From: CAZEHS01 sp964511875
Lineage (GTDB): Bacteria > Bacillota > Clostridia > Peptostreptococcales > Acidaminobacteraceae
Direction: 5' to 3'
Assembly: GCA_964511875.1 (NCBI GenBank)
Contig: CAZEHS010000066.1
Coordinates: forward strand, 1-18,617
DNA: 18,617 bases
A model generated the notes under the pieces. The model saw only the letters and a list, made by a program, of their open reading frames with translations. It was not told the DNA's origin and did not search any database. This document shows, one piece after another, positions 1 through 7,417 of the stretch. Position 1 is the first letter of the stretch, and each line of letters starts with the position of its first letter. The position numbers and the translations under genes are program-made.

Positions 1-435
1 GAATCCAACATTCATAAGGATTTCAAGAAGCAGCGCGACAACGTGATGGTTCTTCTGCAAAACGAAGCAGAACTGGATGAGATCGTACGCCTGGTAGGGG
101 TGGATTCGCTTTCTTCTATCGACCGTCTGACCCTGGAAACAACACGCATGATCAGGGAGGATTTCCTCCAACAGAACGCCTTCTCTGAAACTGATGCCTA
201 TTCCTCCTTCGAAAAACAGTTCCAGCTGCTGGGATTGATACTCACCTACCATCAGTTGGGCTTGAAGGCCTTGGCAGAGGGTGCGCCCATGGAGCTACTT
301 TTTGCCATCCCTTCACGGGAAAAGATCGGACGTGCCAAGGACATCGATGATTATCCGGAAGCATATAAAATGATTGAATCTTCGATGCACACTGAAATCG
401 CCGAGCTTACAAAAGGGGACGGTGAACGATCATGA
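1..435 (+). CDS. ntpA: V-type ATP synthase subunit A, C-terminal part (5' end outside window)
   Basis: This is the C-terminal 144 residues of the catalytic A subunit of a V/A-type ATP synthase. The A subunits hydrolyse or make ATP in the A3B3 head, on the cytoplasmic face of the membrane. The reading frame is open from base 1, so the gene is truncated by the window edge, not started at the internal ATG at 43. The visible part is the helical C-terminal domain, with the typical run IVRLVGVDSLSS followed by RLTLETTRMIREDFLQQNAF; the nucleotide-binding motifs lie upstream and cannot be seen. Its stop overlaps the start of subunit B in an ATGA junction, showing translational coupling. The A-B-D order that follows is the usual one for clostridial and enterococcal ntp/atp operons. 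Whether the enzyme synthesises ATP or pumps Na+ or H+ cannot be told, because the membrane ring subunit is not in the window. Confidence 0.93.
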   Translation, partial: ESNIHKDFKKQRDNVMVLLQNEAELDEIVRLVGVDSLSSIDRLTLETTRMIREDFLQQNAFSETDAYSSFEKQFQLLGLILTYHQLGLKALAEGAPMELLFAIPSREKIGRAKDIDDYPEAYKMIESSMHTEIAELTKGDGERS

Positions 436-1808
436 TACGGGAATTCCACACGATTCAGGAAATCGCCGGGCCTCTGATGCTTGTGAAGCAGGTCGTAGGA
501 GTCACATATGGCGAACTGGGTGAAATTGAGCTTCAAAATGGAGAACTGCGCCGCTGCAAGGTATTGGAGGTTAATGGTTCCAATGCTCTGGTACAGCTTT
601 TTGAAAGCAGCGCCGGCATTAATCTTGCCAACAGCAAGGTTCGTTTCTGGGGCAGAAGCCTGGAGTTCGGTGTTTCCATGGACATGCTGGGACGTGTTTT
701 CAGCGGTCTGGGAACGCCCATTGACGGTGGACCGGATATACTTCCTGAGTATAATCGGGATGTCAACGGTACGCCTATGAATCCTGCCGCCCGGGATTAT
801 CCGTCTGAATTCATCCAAACCGGAATCTCTGCCATTGACGGTCTGAATACACTGGTACGCGGACAGAAGCTTCCTATTTTCTCCGGCTCCGGCCTGCCCC
901 ATGCTCAGCTTGCAGCCCAGATTGCCCGCCAGGCGAAGGTATTGGGCAGTGATACACGTTTCGCTGTAGTTTTCGCTGCCGTGGGAATCACCTTTGAGGA
1001 AGCAGATTTCTTCATTTCCGATTTCAAGCGAACCGGTGCCATTGATCGTGCAGTACTATTCATGAATCTGGCCAACGACCCCGCTATCGAGCGGATCGCC
1101 ACTCCGCGGATGGCACTTACCGCAGCTGAATATCTGGCATTCGAGCAAGGAATGCACGTACTGGTGATCATCACCGACATCACCAATTACGCAGAAGCCC
1201 TTCGGGAGGTATCCGCAGCCCGTAAAGAAGTACCAGGTCGCCGCGGTTATCCCGGCTATCTCTACACCGATCTGGCGACCCTTTATGAAAGAGCAGGCAG
1301 AAGGCTGGAAACCCCCGGATCAATCACTCTGATTCCCATCCTTACAATGCCGGAGGACGATCTGACTCATCCGATACCAGACCTGACAGGCTATATCACC
1401 GAGGGTCAGATACTGCTGTCGCGGGATTTGCATCGAAAAAGCATATCACCGCCCATTGACGTCCTCCCATCACTTTCACGTCTGAAGGATAAGGGCATCG
1501 GCCCGGGGAGGACACGGGAAGACCATTCCGGCACCATGAACCAGCTCTTCGCAGCCTACGCCCGTGGAAAGGATGCCAAGGAGCTGATGACCATCCTTGG
1601 TGAAGCTGCACTGACGCCGACAGATCTCCTTTATGCGGAATTTTCCGATGCGTTTGAAAAACAGTATGTTTCTCAGGGATATGAAACGAACCGCACGATT
1701 GAAGAGACACTGGACCTCGGCTGGAAGCTCCTATCCATCCTCCCCAAATCGGAACTGAAGAGGATCAAGACGGAATATGTGGAGAAGTACTCAGTAAAAA
1801 TCGAATGA
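432..1808 (+). CDS. ntpB: V-type ATP synthase subunit B
   Basis: Non-catalytic B subunit of the V/A-type ATP synthase head, 458 residues, which is normal for the family. It carries a degenerate nucleotide-binding loop, SGSGLPH at residues 151-157, in place of the Walker A GxxxxGKT of subunit A; this separates B from A. Further family signatures are the N-terminal beta-barrel with GPLMLV (13-18), the stretch QTGISAIDGLNTLVRGQKLPIFSG leading into the loop, and ITDITNYAEALREVSAARKEVPGRRGYPGY around residues 247-276. The start ATG overlaps the stop codon of subunit A by four bases, and a weak upstream SD-like sequence suggests translational coupling. The gene is followed by an unusually long 117-base gap before subunit D, which holds a degenerate dispersed repeat. 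Confidence 0.97.
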   Translation: MIREFHTIQEIAGPLMLVKQVVGVTYGELGEIELQNGELRRCKVLEVNGSNALVQLFESSAGINLANSKVRFWGRSLEFGVSMDMLGRVFSGLGTPIDGGPDILPEYNRDVNGTPMNPAARDYPSEFIQTGISAIDGLNTLVRGQKLPIFSGSGLPHAQLAAQIARQAKVLGSDTRFAVVFAAVGITFEEADFFISDFKRTGAIDRAVLFMNLANDPAIERIATPRMALTAAEYLAFEQGMHVLVIITDITNYAEALREVSAARKEVPGRRGYPGYLYTDLATLYERAGRRLETPGSITLIPILTMPEDDLTHPIPDLTGYITEGQILLSRDLHRKSISPPIDVLPSLSRLKDKGIGPGRTREDHSGTMNQLFAAYARGKDAKELMTILGEAALTPTDLLYAEFSDAFEKQYVSQGYETNRTIEETLDLGWKLLSILPKSELKRIKTEYVEKYSVKIE

Positions 1809-1829
1809 TTTTTGCCACGGGTGTTTTCT

Positions 1830-1883
1830 GTTATTGCGATAAGCGTAGCGACGCGGCAATCTCTCCCTGGGTTGTTTTGCAAT
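1830..1883. repeat. Degenerate copy of a dispersed GC-rich palindromic repeat
   Basis: The gap between subunits B and D contains TTATTGCGATAAGCG followed by TAGCGACGCGGCAATCTC. This closely resembles the widely scattered bacterial repeat of the form TGTCATTGCGAGGAGCGAAG followed by CGACGCGGCAATC. A second, poorer element, TTTTGCAATCATTAC at about 1875-1889, may be the remnant of the opposite arm. The base composition differs from the AT-rich sequence just downstream. The identification rests on remembered consensus similarity, not on a search. Confidence 0.5.
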
Positions 1884-1925
1884 CATTACTTCATTTATTT
1901 TTCTCATTGAAAGGAGTAAAATCAG

Positions 1926-2582
1926 ATGCCAATGCAGCGTGTGAACCCGACCAGGATGGAGCTGACACGGCTGAAAAAACGTTTGAAAACCGCACGCCGG
2001 GGTCATCGGCTGCTGAAGGATAAAAGAGATGAACTGATGAAGCAGTTCCTTGAACGGATCCGCCGGAATCGGGACCTTCGCGTGCTGGTTGAAGAAGCCC
2101 TGCTTGAGGCTCACCGCAGCTTTCGGATTGCCGCAGCCGTCATGAGTCCTAAAATACTTGCACAGTCCCTGCTGTTGCCCAAACAATCCCTCACTGTCGA
2201 AATCAAGCCAGTCAACATCATGTCTGTCAATGTGCCTGTATATACAGCAAGAACAAAGCACAACGATCCCTCAGACAATTATCCTTATGGATTCCTCATG
2301 ACTTCAGGAGACCTTGACGACGCCATTCTAAGCCTCTCTGAAATTCAACCTGAGCTGCTGCGGCTCGCAGAGCTTGAAAAATCAACACAGCTGATGGCAC
2401 TTGAAATCGAAAAAACCCGTCGTCGGGTTAACGCACTGGAATATGTTGTAATTCCTCAGCTGTCTGAAGCCATACACACCATCACGATGAAGCTGGACGA
2501 GAACGAACGGGGTAATCTTACCAGACTGATGAAGGTGAAGGATATGCTGCTGGAGCAGGCACGAAATGCTTCAATGAAATGA
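1926..2582 (+). CDS. ntpD: V-type ATP synthase subunit D
   Basis: Central rotor-shaft subunit D of the V/A-type ATP synthase, 218 residues, the usual size. It links the A3B3 head to the membrane rotor and is the counterpart of F-type gamma. The N-terminus has the family signature NPTRMELTRLKKRL, followed by ARRGHRLLKDKRDELMKQF (residues about 24-42). The protein is two long alpha-helical arms, N-terminal about 8-70 and C-terminal about 145-215, expected to form the coiled-coil shaft, with a less helical middle. AAGGAG at 1911-1916 sits nine bases before the ATG and fixes the start. It is the last gene of the operon: a strong hairpin terminator follows within 15 bases. No subunit is visible after it. 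Confidence 0.96.
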   Translation: MPMQRVNPTRMELTRLKKRLKTARRGHRLLKDKRDELMKQFLERIRRNRDLRVLVEEALLEAHRSFRIAAAVMSPKILAQSLLLPKQSLTVEIKPVNIMSVNVPVYTARTKHNDPSDNYPYGFLMTSGDLDDAILSLSEIQPELLRLAELEKSTQLMALEIEKTRRRVNALEYVVIPQLSEAIHTITMKLDENERGNLTRLMKVKDMLLEQARNASMK

Positions 2583-2594
2583 TTGGAAAAATCA

Positions 2595-2632
2595 AAAGGG
2601 AATCCGTTTTGTTTTTGAGAAGGATTCCCTTT
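2595..2632 (+). terminator. Intrinsic terminator of the V-ATPase operon
   Basis: An 11-bp perfect stem (AAAGGGAATCC, 2595-2605, with GGATTCCCTTT, 2622-2632) around a 16-base loop, followed by GTTTT. It lies 12 bases after the subunit D stop codon and ends the ATP synthase operon. Confidence 0.85.
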
Positions 2633-2766
2633 GTTTTACAAATAATATTTTGTACATGAAGAATTTCTTAATGCATACAATGCATAAATGAAGAAATGTT
2701 ACCGTATGGGATTTTGTACCATGTGCCTTATTGTTAATTTTTCGTGTATAAGAACCTTTTCGATAG

Positions 2767-2772
2767 TATAAT
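2767..2772 (+). promoter_or_regulatory. Candidate -10 box for the 2803 gene
   Basis: A perfect TATAAT lies 30 bases before the ATG at 2803. No consensus -35 is seen at 16-19 bases, so the promoter may need an activator. The 220-base region upstream (2583-2802) holds the V-ATPase terminator, a tandem ATGCAT-ACA-ATGCAT at 2671-2685 and a 9-base direct repeat ATTTTGTAC (2647-2655 and 2711-2719). These are possible operator sites. Confidence 0.4.
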
Positions 2773-2802
2773 TATGAGTAAGAATAAGGAAAGGTGGCAC
2801 CC

Positions 2803-3258
2803 ATGACTACTCTTGCCAATACCCCCCAGTTGAAAAAGCACTTCAGCCTGGAATTCTTCGAGCCCGGCATCGCCCTCATAAACCTGCACGAAAATGCTCC
2901 CGGCTTGATGCACGGCTTTGTTCCCTGTCTTGAAACTCTGCTGCTGGAGAGGCTTTCACCAGGATCGGAATATTACCTGGTCTTCAACCCCAGTCCTAAA
3001 CGTGACGATTCATTTTCTTTTGAGGATATTGAGTCCATCCACCTTCATATGGAATCCCTTTCTAAAAGCTTCAGTTGCCATTCAACCTATTTCATAATGA
3101 ATGAAGGTCTCCACTATCATATCAACAGAGCTATGGCTGAGTCGTACAGCACGAAGGGCGTCTTCAGATCCTCCTCCCTAAGTGATGCTTTTCAACTGAT
3201 TGAAGAAAACCTGGGAATTGAAATTGTATTCGACCAATTGCCGGTATCCTGCTGCTGA
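2803..3258 (+). CDS. Unrecognised small soluble protein (possibly STAS/SpoIIAA-like fold)
   Basis: A 151-residue protein I do not recognise with confidence. The ATG at 2803 was chosen because the purine-rich AAGGAAAGGTGG (2788-2799 area) is placed correctly for it; a GTG at 2794 in the same frame would add three residues but lie inside that SD. There is no signal peptide or membrane segment. Alternating strands and helices, such as GIALINLH, EYYLVFNPS, STYFIMNEG, and a C-terminal GVFRSSSLSDAFQLIEENLG, resemble proteins with a STAS or SpoIIAA-like fold, where a late strand is followed by an 'F.s..eAl..l' helix. That similarity is only an impression. The C-terminus ends in Cys-Cys. It is a single-gene unit, bounded by the V-ATPase terminator and a bidirectional terminator. 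Confidence 0.6.
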   Translation: MTTLANTPQLKKHFSLEFFEPGIALINLHENAPGLMHGFVPCLETLLLERLSPGSEYYLVFNPSPKRDDSFSFEDIESIHLHMESLSKSFSCHSTYFIMNEGLHYHINRAMAESYSTKGVFRSSSLSDAFQLIEENLGIEIVFDQLPVSCC

Positions 3259-3272
3259 TCCATCGAACAGGC

Positions 3273-3325
3273 AATAAAAAGCGGCCCCCTTGATATTTCT
3301 GATATCAGCGGGGCCGCTTTTTATT
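3273..3325. terminator. Bidirectional terminator between convergent genes
   Basis: The arms AATAAAAAGCGGCCCC (3273-3288) and GGGGCCGCTTTTTATT (3310-3325) are exact complements. The inner part, TGATAT (3291-3296) with ATATCA (3302-3307), extends the hairpin. A and T runs on the two sides give a U-run in both directions, serving the + gene ending at 3258 and the - gene whose stop codon (3324-3326) touches the right arm. Confidence 0.9.
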
Positions 3326-3545
3326 ACTTTGCACTCTTCTTCTTTTTCAAATAATTCTGTTTGATCCAGTTACGGTTCAGATACAGGTGGACCAGAACCA
3401 GAACCACCAGAGTGAATCCTGCTGGTCTGTGGATAGCCCGGAATACGTCATATGGAATCCAGTCCCTCAGAACACCAGTCGTTGCCATCACAAGCAAATT
3501 CAAAGCCAGGATCACGTTGATAATCCTAAGTAATTTCACATTCAT
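3324..3545 (-). CDS. Small DUF4405-like membrane protein
   Basis: A 73-residue, two-helix integral membrane protein: helix 1 about residues 6-26 and helix 2 about 42-58, with a Lys-rich C-terminal tail (KKKKSAK) expected in the cytoplasm. The pattern IHRPAGF (H39) followed by LVHLYLNRNWI (H53, W60) matches the conserved H..xG..H..N..W arrangement of DUF4405 proteins, which look like half of a cytochrome-b/formate-dehydrogenase-gamma-type four-helix bundle. The two histidines could be haem ligands in a dimer, but this is inference; full DUF4405 proteins usually have more helices. AGAGGTT eight bases upstream supports the start. It is monocistronic, with a candidate promoter TTGGAA-17-TATATT upstream. 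Confidence 0.7.
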   Translation of the reverse strand: MNVKLLRIINVILALNLLVMATTGVLRDWIPYDVFRAIHRPAGFTLVVLVLVHLYLNRNWIKQNYLKKKKSAK

Positions 3546-3575
3546 CCGGCATCAACCTCTCGTTTTAATTGTCTT

Positions 3576-3604
3576 AATATACATATCCAAATCTGCTCTT
3601 CCAA
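3576..3604 (-). promoter_or_regulatory. Candidate sigma-A promoter of the DUF4405-like gene
   Basis: Read on the minus strand: TTGGAA (3599-3604), 17-base spacer, TATATT (3576-3581), about 30 bases before the start codon at 3545. The match to consensus is four of six and five of six. Confidence 0.45.
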
Positions 3605-3654
3605 ATCAAAAATGTATTATCCAGCCTTATGATACCAATGTATGGTTACGGTTT

Positions 3655-3684
3655 GTTACAGCTGTTTTACGATTGGATTATAAA
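3655..3684 (+). promoter_or_regulatory. Candidate promoter of the glycosidase-amidase gene
   Basis: GTTACA (3655-3660), an 18-base spacer and TATAAA (3679-3684), about 75 bases before the ATG at 3762. The region is AT-rich, so other placements are possible. Confidence 0.35.
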
Positions 3685-3761
3685 ACACATCATTGCAGCA
3701 ATCCTCAATTTCTATGATGTAGAATTGATTATATGACATACATAAGCATAAGGAGTCTGAC

Positions 3762-6680
3762 ATGAAAATAAAATCCAAGCCCATACTCTCTATTCTACTC
3801 ATCGCCGCACTGCTCTCAACGCTGGTCGTTCATGCTGACACACCTGCCGCAGCAAAGGATGGGATGCGCGGCATGTGGGTTGCTTCTGTGCTCAATATCG
3901 ACTATCCGGCCAAGCCCACTGTCAATCCTGACACATTGAAGACAGAGGCTGTCAATGCTTTGAACAAGGCTCAGTCCCTGGGACTTAACGCTGTGTTCCT
4001 TCAGGTGCGGCCTTCTTCGGATGCACTCTACGATTCACAGTACTTTCCTTGGTCCAAATACCTGACAGGTACTCAGGGTTTAAGTCCGGATAACGGCTTC
4101 GATCCGCTGGCTTTCTGGGTTACGGAAGCACACAAACGCGGAATACAGCTTCATGCCTGGATCAACCCTTATCGAATCACTAAGAAGACCGCTGCAGAGC
4201 CTGCACAGGACCTTAAGCAGCTGGCTTCATCCCATCCTGCCAGACTCCATCCCGAATGGACTGTGAAGCACACTGATGGAAATTTCTATTTCAATCCCGG
4301 CATTCCCGAGGTGCGTCAATTGGTAATCGACAGCGCTATGGAGCTGATCACCCGTTATGGCGTTGACGGCATTCATTTTGATGATTACTTCTATCCCGGA
4401 AAAACTTTTGATGACGGGGCCGCCTTCGCAAAATACGGCAAGGGCTTCACCAGTCGCGATGACTGGCGCCGTGATAATGTCAACACCCTGGTCCGGGATC
4501 TGTCAAGAGCCATCAAGGCCGAATCATCCACTGCACGGTTCGGAATCAGTCCCTTTGGCATCTGGGCCAATAGGTCAACCAATCCCAAGGGAAGCGACAC
4601 AAATGGCATGCAGTCCTATTATGATCACTATGCGGATTCCCTGGCCTGGATCAAGGCAGGCACTATAGACTATATCGCGCCACAGCTTTATTGGAACATA
4701 GGCTACAAAGCAGCGGATTACAGCAAGTTGACCGCCTGGTGGAAAACCGCAGTGGCTGGTACCGGTGTCGACCTCTACATCGGCCATGGGGCTTATCGTT
4801 CTGGAAATTCGGACAAGGCAAGTCCCTGGTATGGCACATCGGAAATTGAAAAGCAGCTGCGGCTGAATGCTCAGCATTCCGAAATCAAAGGAAGTATCTT
4901 TTATAACTACAAAGCCCTTTCCGGTAACGCCTTACTTGGCAGCGCCATCAGACAGTGGTCCGCTCAGGGCAAGCCGTCAGCTGTCATAAAACCGGATATC
5001 CTTGCACCAGCTATTCCGCTGTCGGTCTCACGGCCTTCCGAAAATACAAAAACAACCTTGACCCAATTTTATCTGAATGGAGCGTCGAACATAGGGATGC
5101 CGCTTCTGATAAATGGCGTTCCGGTAGAAAGCCGCTCAAAATCAGGCTTCTTCGGGGTGCTGGTTCCTCTGAGCCCAGGGGTCAACACATTCACTGTGTC
5201 GCAGGGAGCATCAGCAGTTACACGAATCATCACGAGAACAGCCGGCACCGCTGCTGCACCTGTCATGAATTCCGTTGAAATCCCTGCCGTATCCGCAGTA
5301 CCGCAGAAACAGGAGTACAGGGCTCCGGGCGATAAAATCACACTATCCTGCGAGGCGCCCATCGGCTCTGCTGTCACAGTGAAAATAGGCGGAAAAAGCT
5401 ATCCCATGAAGCCCGGCACGACCAAATCTCCAGGGAAGGGGTTATACGGCACTACCTTCACCTATACTTATACCCTGCCCGCATATTCTGGAAATCCCCG
5501 CGTCGTTGAGCTCGGAGCACCCGTATACAGCCTTAATTACAAGGGAACCGTCAAATCCAGAAAAGCACCTGCAACAGTGGGTGTGATTATGAAAAATGCC
5601 CTGCTTCATGCCATCGCGACACAGGATGTCATCAACACATACGATACTCCCACAACTTCCAATGGCGCTTCAAACGAACTGTATAACGGTATGGTCGATA
5701 CAGTCAAAGCCATGACAGGGAACTACATTCACCTTTCTTCCGGTAAGTGGGTCAACCAGAGCGGAGTCCGGACCTACACCACAACCAAAGCACTGAATCC
5801 GACAGTCAAAAGCACAGAATATGTACCGGGTGCCGAATGGGATTCACTCGTGTTCGATCTGACCTCGCCGGTTGCTTCTACAGCCGTCATGGATGGAAAC
5901 ACGCTGAAAATCTCAATAGCCCTTGCCAAGAACGGTCCGCTTCCTGCCCTTCCCCGGAACAGCCTCTTTTCCACTGTTCGCATCCTACCTAAAGAGAACA
6001 GTTTGGAGTATCATCTTGCCCTGAAGGAGAATCAGCGGATAGACGGCTATTCACTGGACAAAACCAAGACCGGAATCATCGTGAAGATCAAAAAACCTGT
6101 ACGGACTCTGGCCGGCGACTTACCTCTGAGCGGTATGACAATCATGCTCGATCCTGGTCATGGGGGCAGTGATCCTGGGGCTATCGGGCCACTTGGTACT
6201 GCCTATCCGGAAAAGACCATCAATCTTGACAATGGACTTGCTCTAAAGTCTGAATTGGAGCGAAACGGGGCATCGGTTCTGATGACACGGATGTCGGATA
6301 TGGATCTGTCACTGGATCAGCGTCTGACCCTTTCCCGCAATGCGAAACCGGATCTGTTCATCTCCCTCCACGCCAACAGTATGGATCATAATGTCGACAT
6401 ATCAAAGATTTCAGGCTTTTCAGCATATTACCGTGAATCCTTTGCCCGGACTCTGACGCAAACTATTCACGACACGGTTGTGCAGACTCTGCAGCGTAAC
6501 GGCAAAGGAATTCATGCCAATAATTTTTATATCACCCGAGGCACGTGGACTCCTTCCATCCTGTTAGAGACAGGTTTCGTCCCGAACCCAGGGGAGTTCG
6601 AGCTGTTAATCGATAAAGGCGAGCAGTCCCGACTGGCTGTCAGTATCACCGGAGCAATCGTCACTTATTTTTCAAAATAG
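3762..6680 (+). CDS. Secreted GHL10 glycosidase / N-acetylmuramoyl-L-alanine amidase fusion
   Basis: A 972-residue exported, probably two-enzyme cell-wall hydrolase. AGGAG ends five bases before the ATG. Residues 1-26 are a signal peptide with a VHA-type cleavage site. Residues about 33-400 are a GHL10 (DUF187/YngK/DigH-type) TIM-barrel: GMRGMWVASVLNIDYP, then FLQVRPSSDALY, LHAWINPYRI and the active-site strand DGIHFDDYFYP with D207 and D208. Two or three beta-rich, Ig-like or AMIN-like segments fill about 410-780. Residues about 790-972 are a complete Amidase_3 domain with zinc ligands H800 (in DPGHGG), E817 and H870 (in SLHAN) and catalytic E936 (in LLETGF). Amidase_3 enzymes cut the MurNAc-L-Ala bond; GHL10 enzymes such as DigH cut peptide-free glycan strands, so the two halves could act in sequence. 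It stands alone between terminators. The domain calls are firm; the coupled activity is inference. Confidence 0.9.
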   Translation: MKIKSKPILSILLIAALLSTLVVHADTPAAAKDGMRGMWVASVLNIDYPAKPTVNPDTLKTEAVNALNKAQSLGLNAVFLQVRPSSDALYDSQYFPWSKYLTGTQGLSPDNGFDPLAFWVTEAHKRGIQLHAWINPYRITKKTAAEPAQDLKQLASSHPARLHPEWTVKHTDGNFYFNPGIPEVRQLVIDSAMELITRYGVDGIHFDDYFYPGKTFDDGAAFAKYGKGFTSRDDWRRDNVNTLVRDLSRAIKAESSTARFGISPFGIWANRSTNPKGSDTNGMQSYYDHYADSLAWIKAGTIDYIAPQLYWNIGYKAADYSKLTAWWKTAVAGTGVDLYIGHGAYRSGNSDKASPWYGTSEIEKQLRLNAQHSEIKGSIFYNYKALSGNALLGSAIRQWSAQGKPSAVIKPDILAPAIPLSVSRPSENTKTTLTQFYLNGASNIGMPLLINGVPVESRSKSGFFGVLVPLSPGVNTFTVSQGASAVTRIITRTAGTAAAPVMNSVEIPAVSAVPQKQEYRAPGDKITLSCEAPIGSAVTVKIGGKSYPMKPGTTKSPGKGLYGTTFTYTYTLPAYSGNPRVVELGAPVYSLNYKGTVKSRKAPATVGVIMKNALLHAIATQDVINTYDTPTTSNGASNELYNGMVDTVKAMTGNYIHLSSGKWVNQSGVRTYTTTKALNPTVKSTEYVPGAEWDSLVFDLTSPVASTAVMDGNTLKISIALAKNGPLPALPRNSLFSTVRILPKENSLEYHLALKENQRIDGYSLDKTKTGIIVKIKKPVRTLAGDLPLSGMTIMLDPGHGGSDPGAIGPLGTAYPEKTINLDNGLALKSELERNGASVLMTRMSDMDLSLDQRLTLSRNAKPDLFISLHANSMDHNVDISKISGFSAYYRESFARTLTQTIHDTVVQTLQRNGKGIHANNFYITRGTWTPSILLETGFVPNPGEFELLIDKGEQSRLAVSITGAIVTYFSK

Positions 6681-6717
6681 GCCTGGTCAAAGCTCATTTA
6701 ACGTTCAGATCACGAAC

Positions 6718-6755
6718 AAAGGGAGGCAGTCTGTGTATGCAGACTGCCTCCCTTT
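6718..6755. terminator. Strong bidirectional terminator
   Basis: A 16-bp perfect stem (AAAGGGAGGCAGTCTG, 6718-6733, with its exact complement 6740-6755) and a 6-base loop, followed by a T-run on the + strand and TTTGTTCG on the - strand. It ends both the 3762-6680 gene and the convergent cobalt operon, whose last stop codon is at 6767. Confidence 0.92.
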
Positions 6756-6766
6756 TATTCATATGA

Positions 6767-7399
6767 TCACTTAGAGCATTCGCTCAGAGCGTACACAACG
6801 ACAGGCTCCGCTTCAACATCTCTGATTTGAAGCGAGAAGGCAATGAAGTCATGAATTCCTTCGGATATCATCGAAAGATCCAGTCCCTCGATGATTAGGA
6901 TGTCTTTTTCCAGAAGGCGGATATGCGTCTCATGGCTCGGTTGATTTCTTTCGATGCCTGGCTGATCGATACCTACAAAATTCAAAGGCAGTTCTGACAG
7001 CCAAGCGGCCGCTTCGGATGTCAGCCAGGGAAACTCAAAGTCAAAGGATGTCAGCGGTTCTTTCAGTGTTTTTAAAAAAAGGGCTCCAACACCTTCAAGA
7101 GGCAGTGCCTTCACATGACTCAACCCGATGCTCTCCACCGGGTCCGATGTCAGATCCAGCACGTAAGCCCTGAAGGAAATCGGAAAGCACTGATAGTCCG
7201 ATGAGCACTTCCCTCCGGATATGGCATGGAGTGGATAGTCCACATGGGTTCCCGTATGCAACGGCAAATGAAGGGTGCTCTCATACATGCCGTCTTTTTC
7301 AAAACTGCGGGTGTTCTCAAAAATAGGCCGTTTCTCCGGAAGGTCCTTATAAACGGTCATATCCTTTGTGATCGGGAACGATACCGGAATCCAATTCAT
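6767..7399 (-). CDS. Cyclase / kynurenine-formamidase-family metal hydrolase
   Basis: A 210-residue member of the cyclase family (PF04199), metal-dependent amide hydrolases that include bacterial kynurenine formamidase KynB. The signature HTGTHVDYPLH lies at residues 48-58, with metal-ligand candidates H48, H52, D54 and H58. A later FVGIDQPGIE stretch and a C-terminal conserved glutamate in LIIEGLDL are also typical. It has no signal peptide, so it should be cytoplasmic. GGAGG lies seven bases before the ATG. It begins only 18 bases after the cbiO stop codon with no terminator between, so it is probably the last gene of the riboswitch-controlled cobalt operon. No other tryptophan or kynurenine gene is nearby, and the true substrate is unknown. 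Confidence 0.88.
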   Translation of the reverse strand: MNWIPVSFPITKDMTVYKDLPEKRPIFENTRSFEKDGMYESTLHLPLHTGTHVDYPLHAISGGKCSSDYQCFPISFRAYVLDLTSDPVESIGLSHVKALPLEGVGALFLKTLKEPLTSFDFEFPWLTSEAAAWLSELPLNFVGIDQPGIERNQPSHETHIRLLEKDILIIEGLDLSMISEGIHDFIAFSLQIRDVEAEPVVVYALSECSK

Positions 7400-7417
7400 A
7401 GAGCTCCTCCGCTGTTT

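Noticed and set aside
351..902. Long minus-strand open frame over the subunit A/B junction
   Set aside because: It is the shadow of two well-supported V-ATPase genes, with no SD and no recognisable protein features.
1805..2023. Small plus-strand open frame between subunits B and D
   Set aside because: It runs through the dispersed repeat into subunit D in another frame, with no SD and no protein-like pattern.
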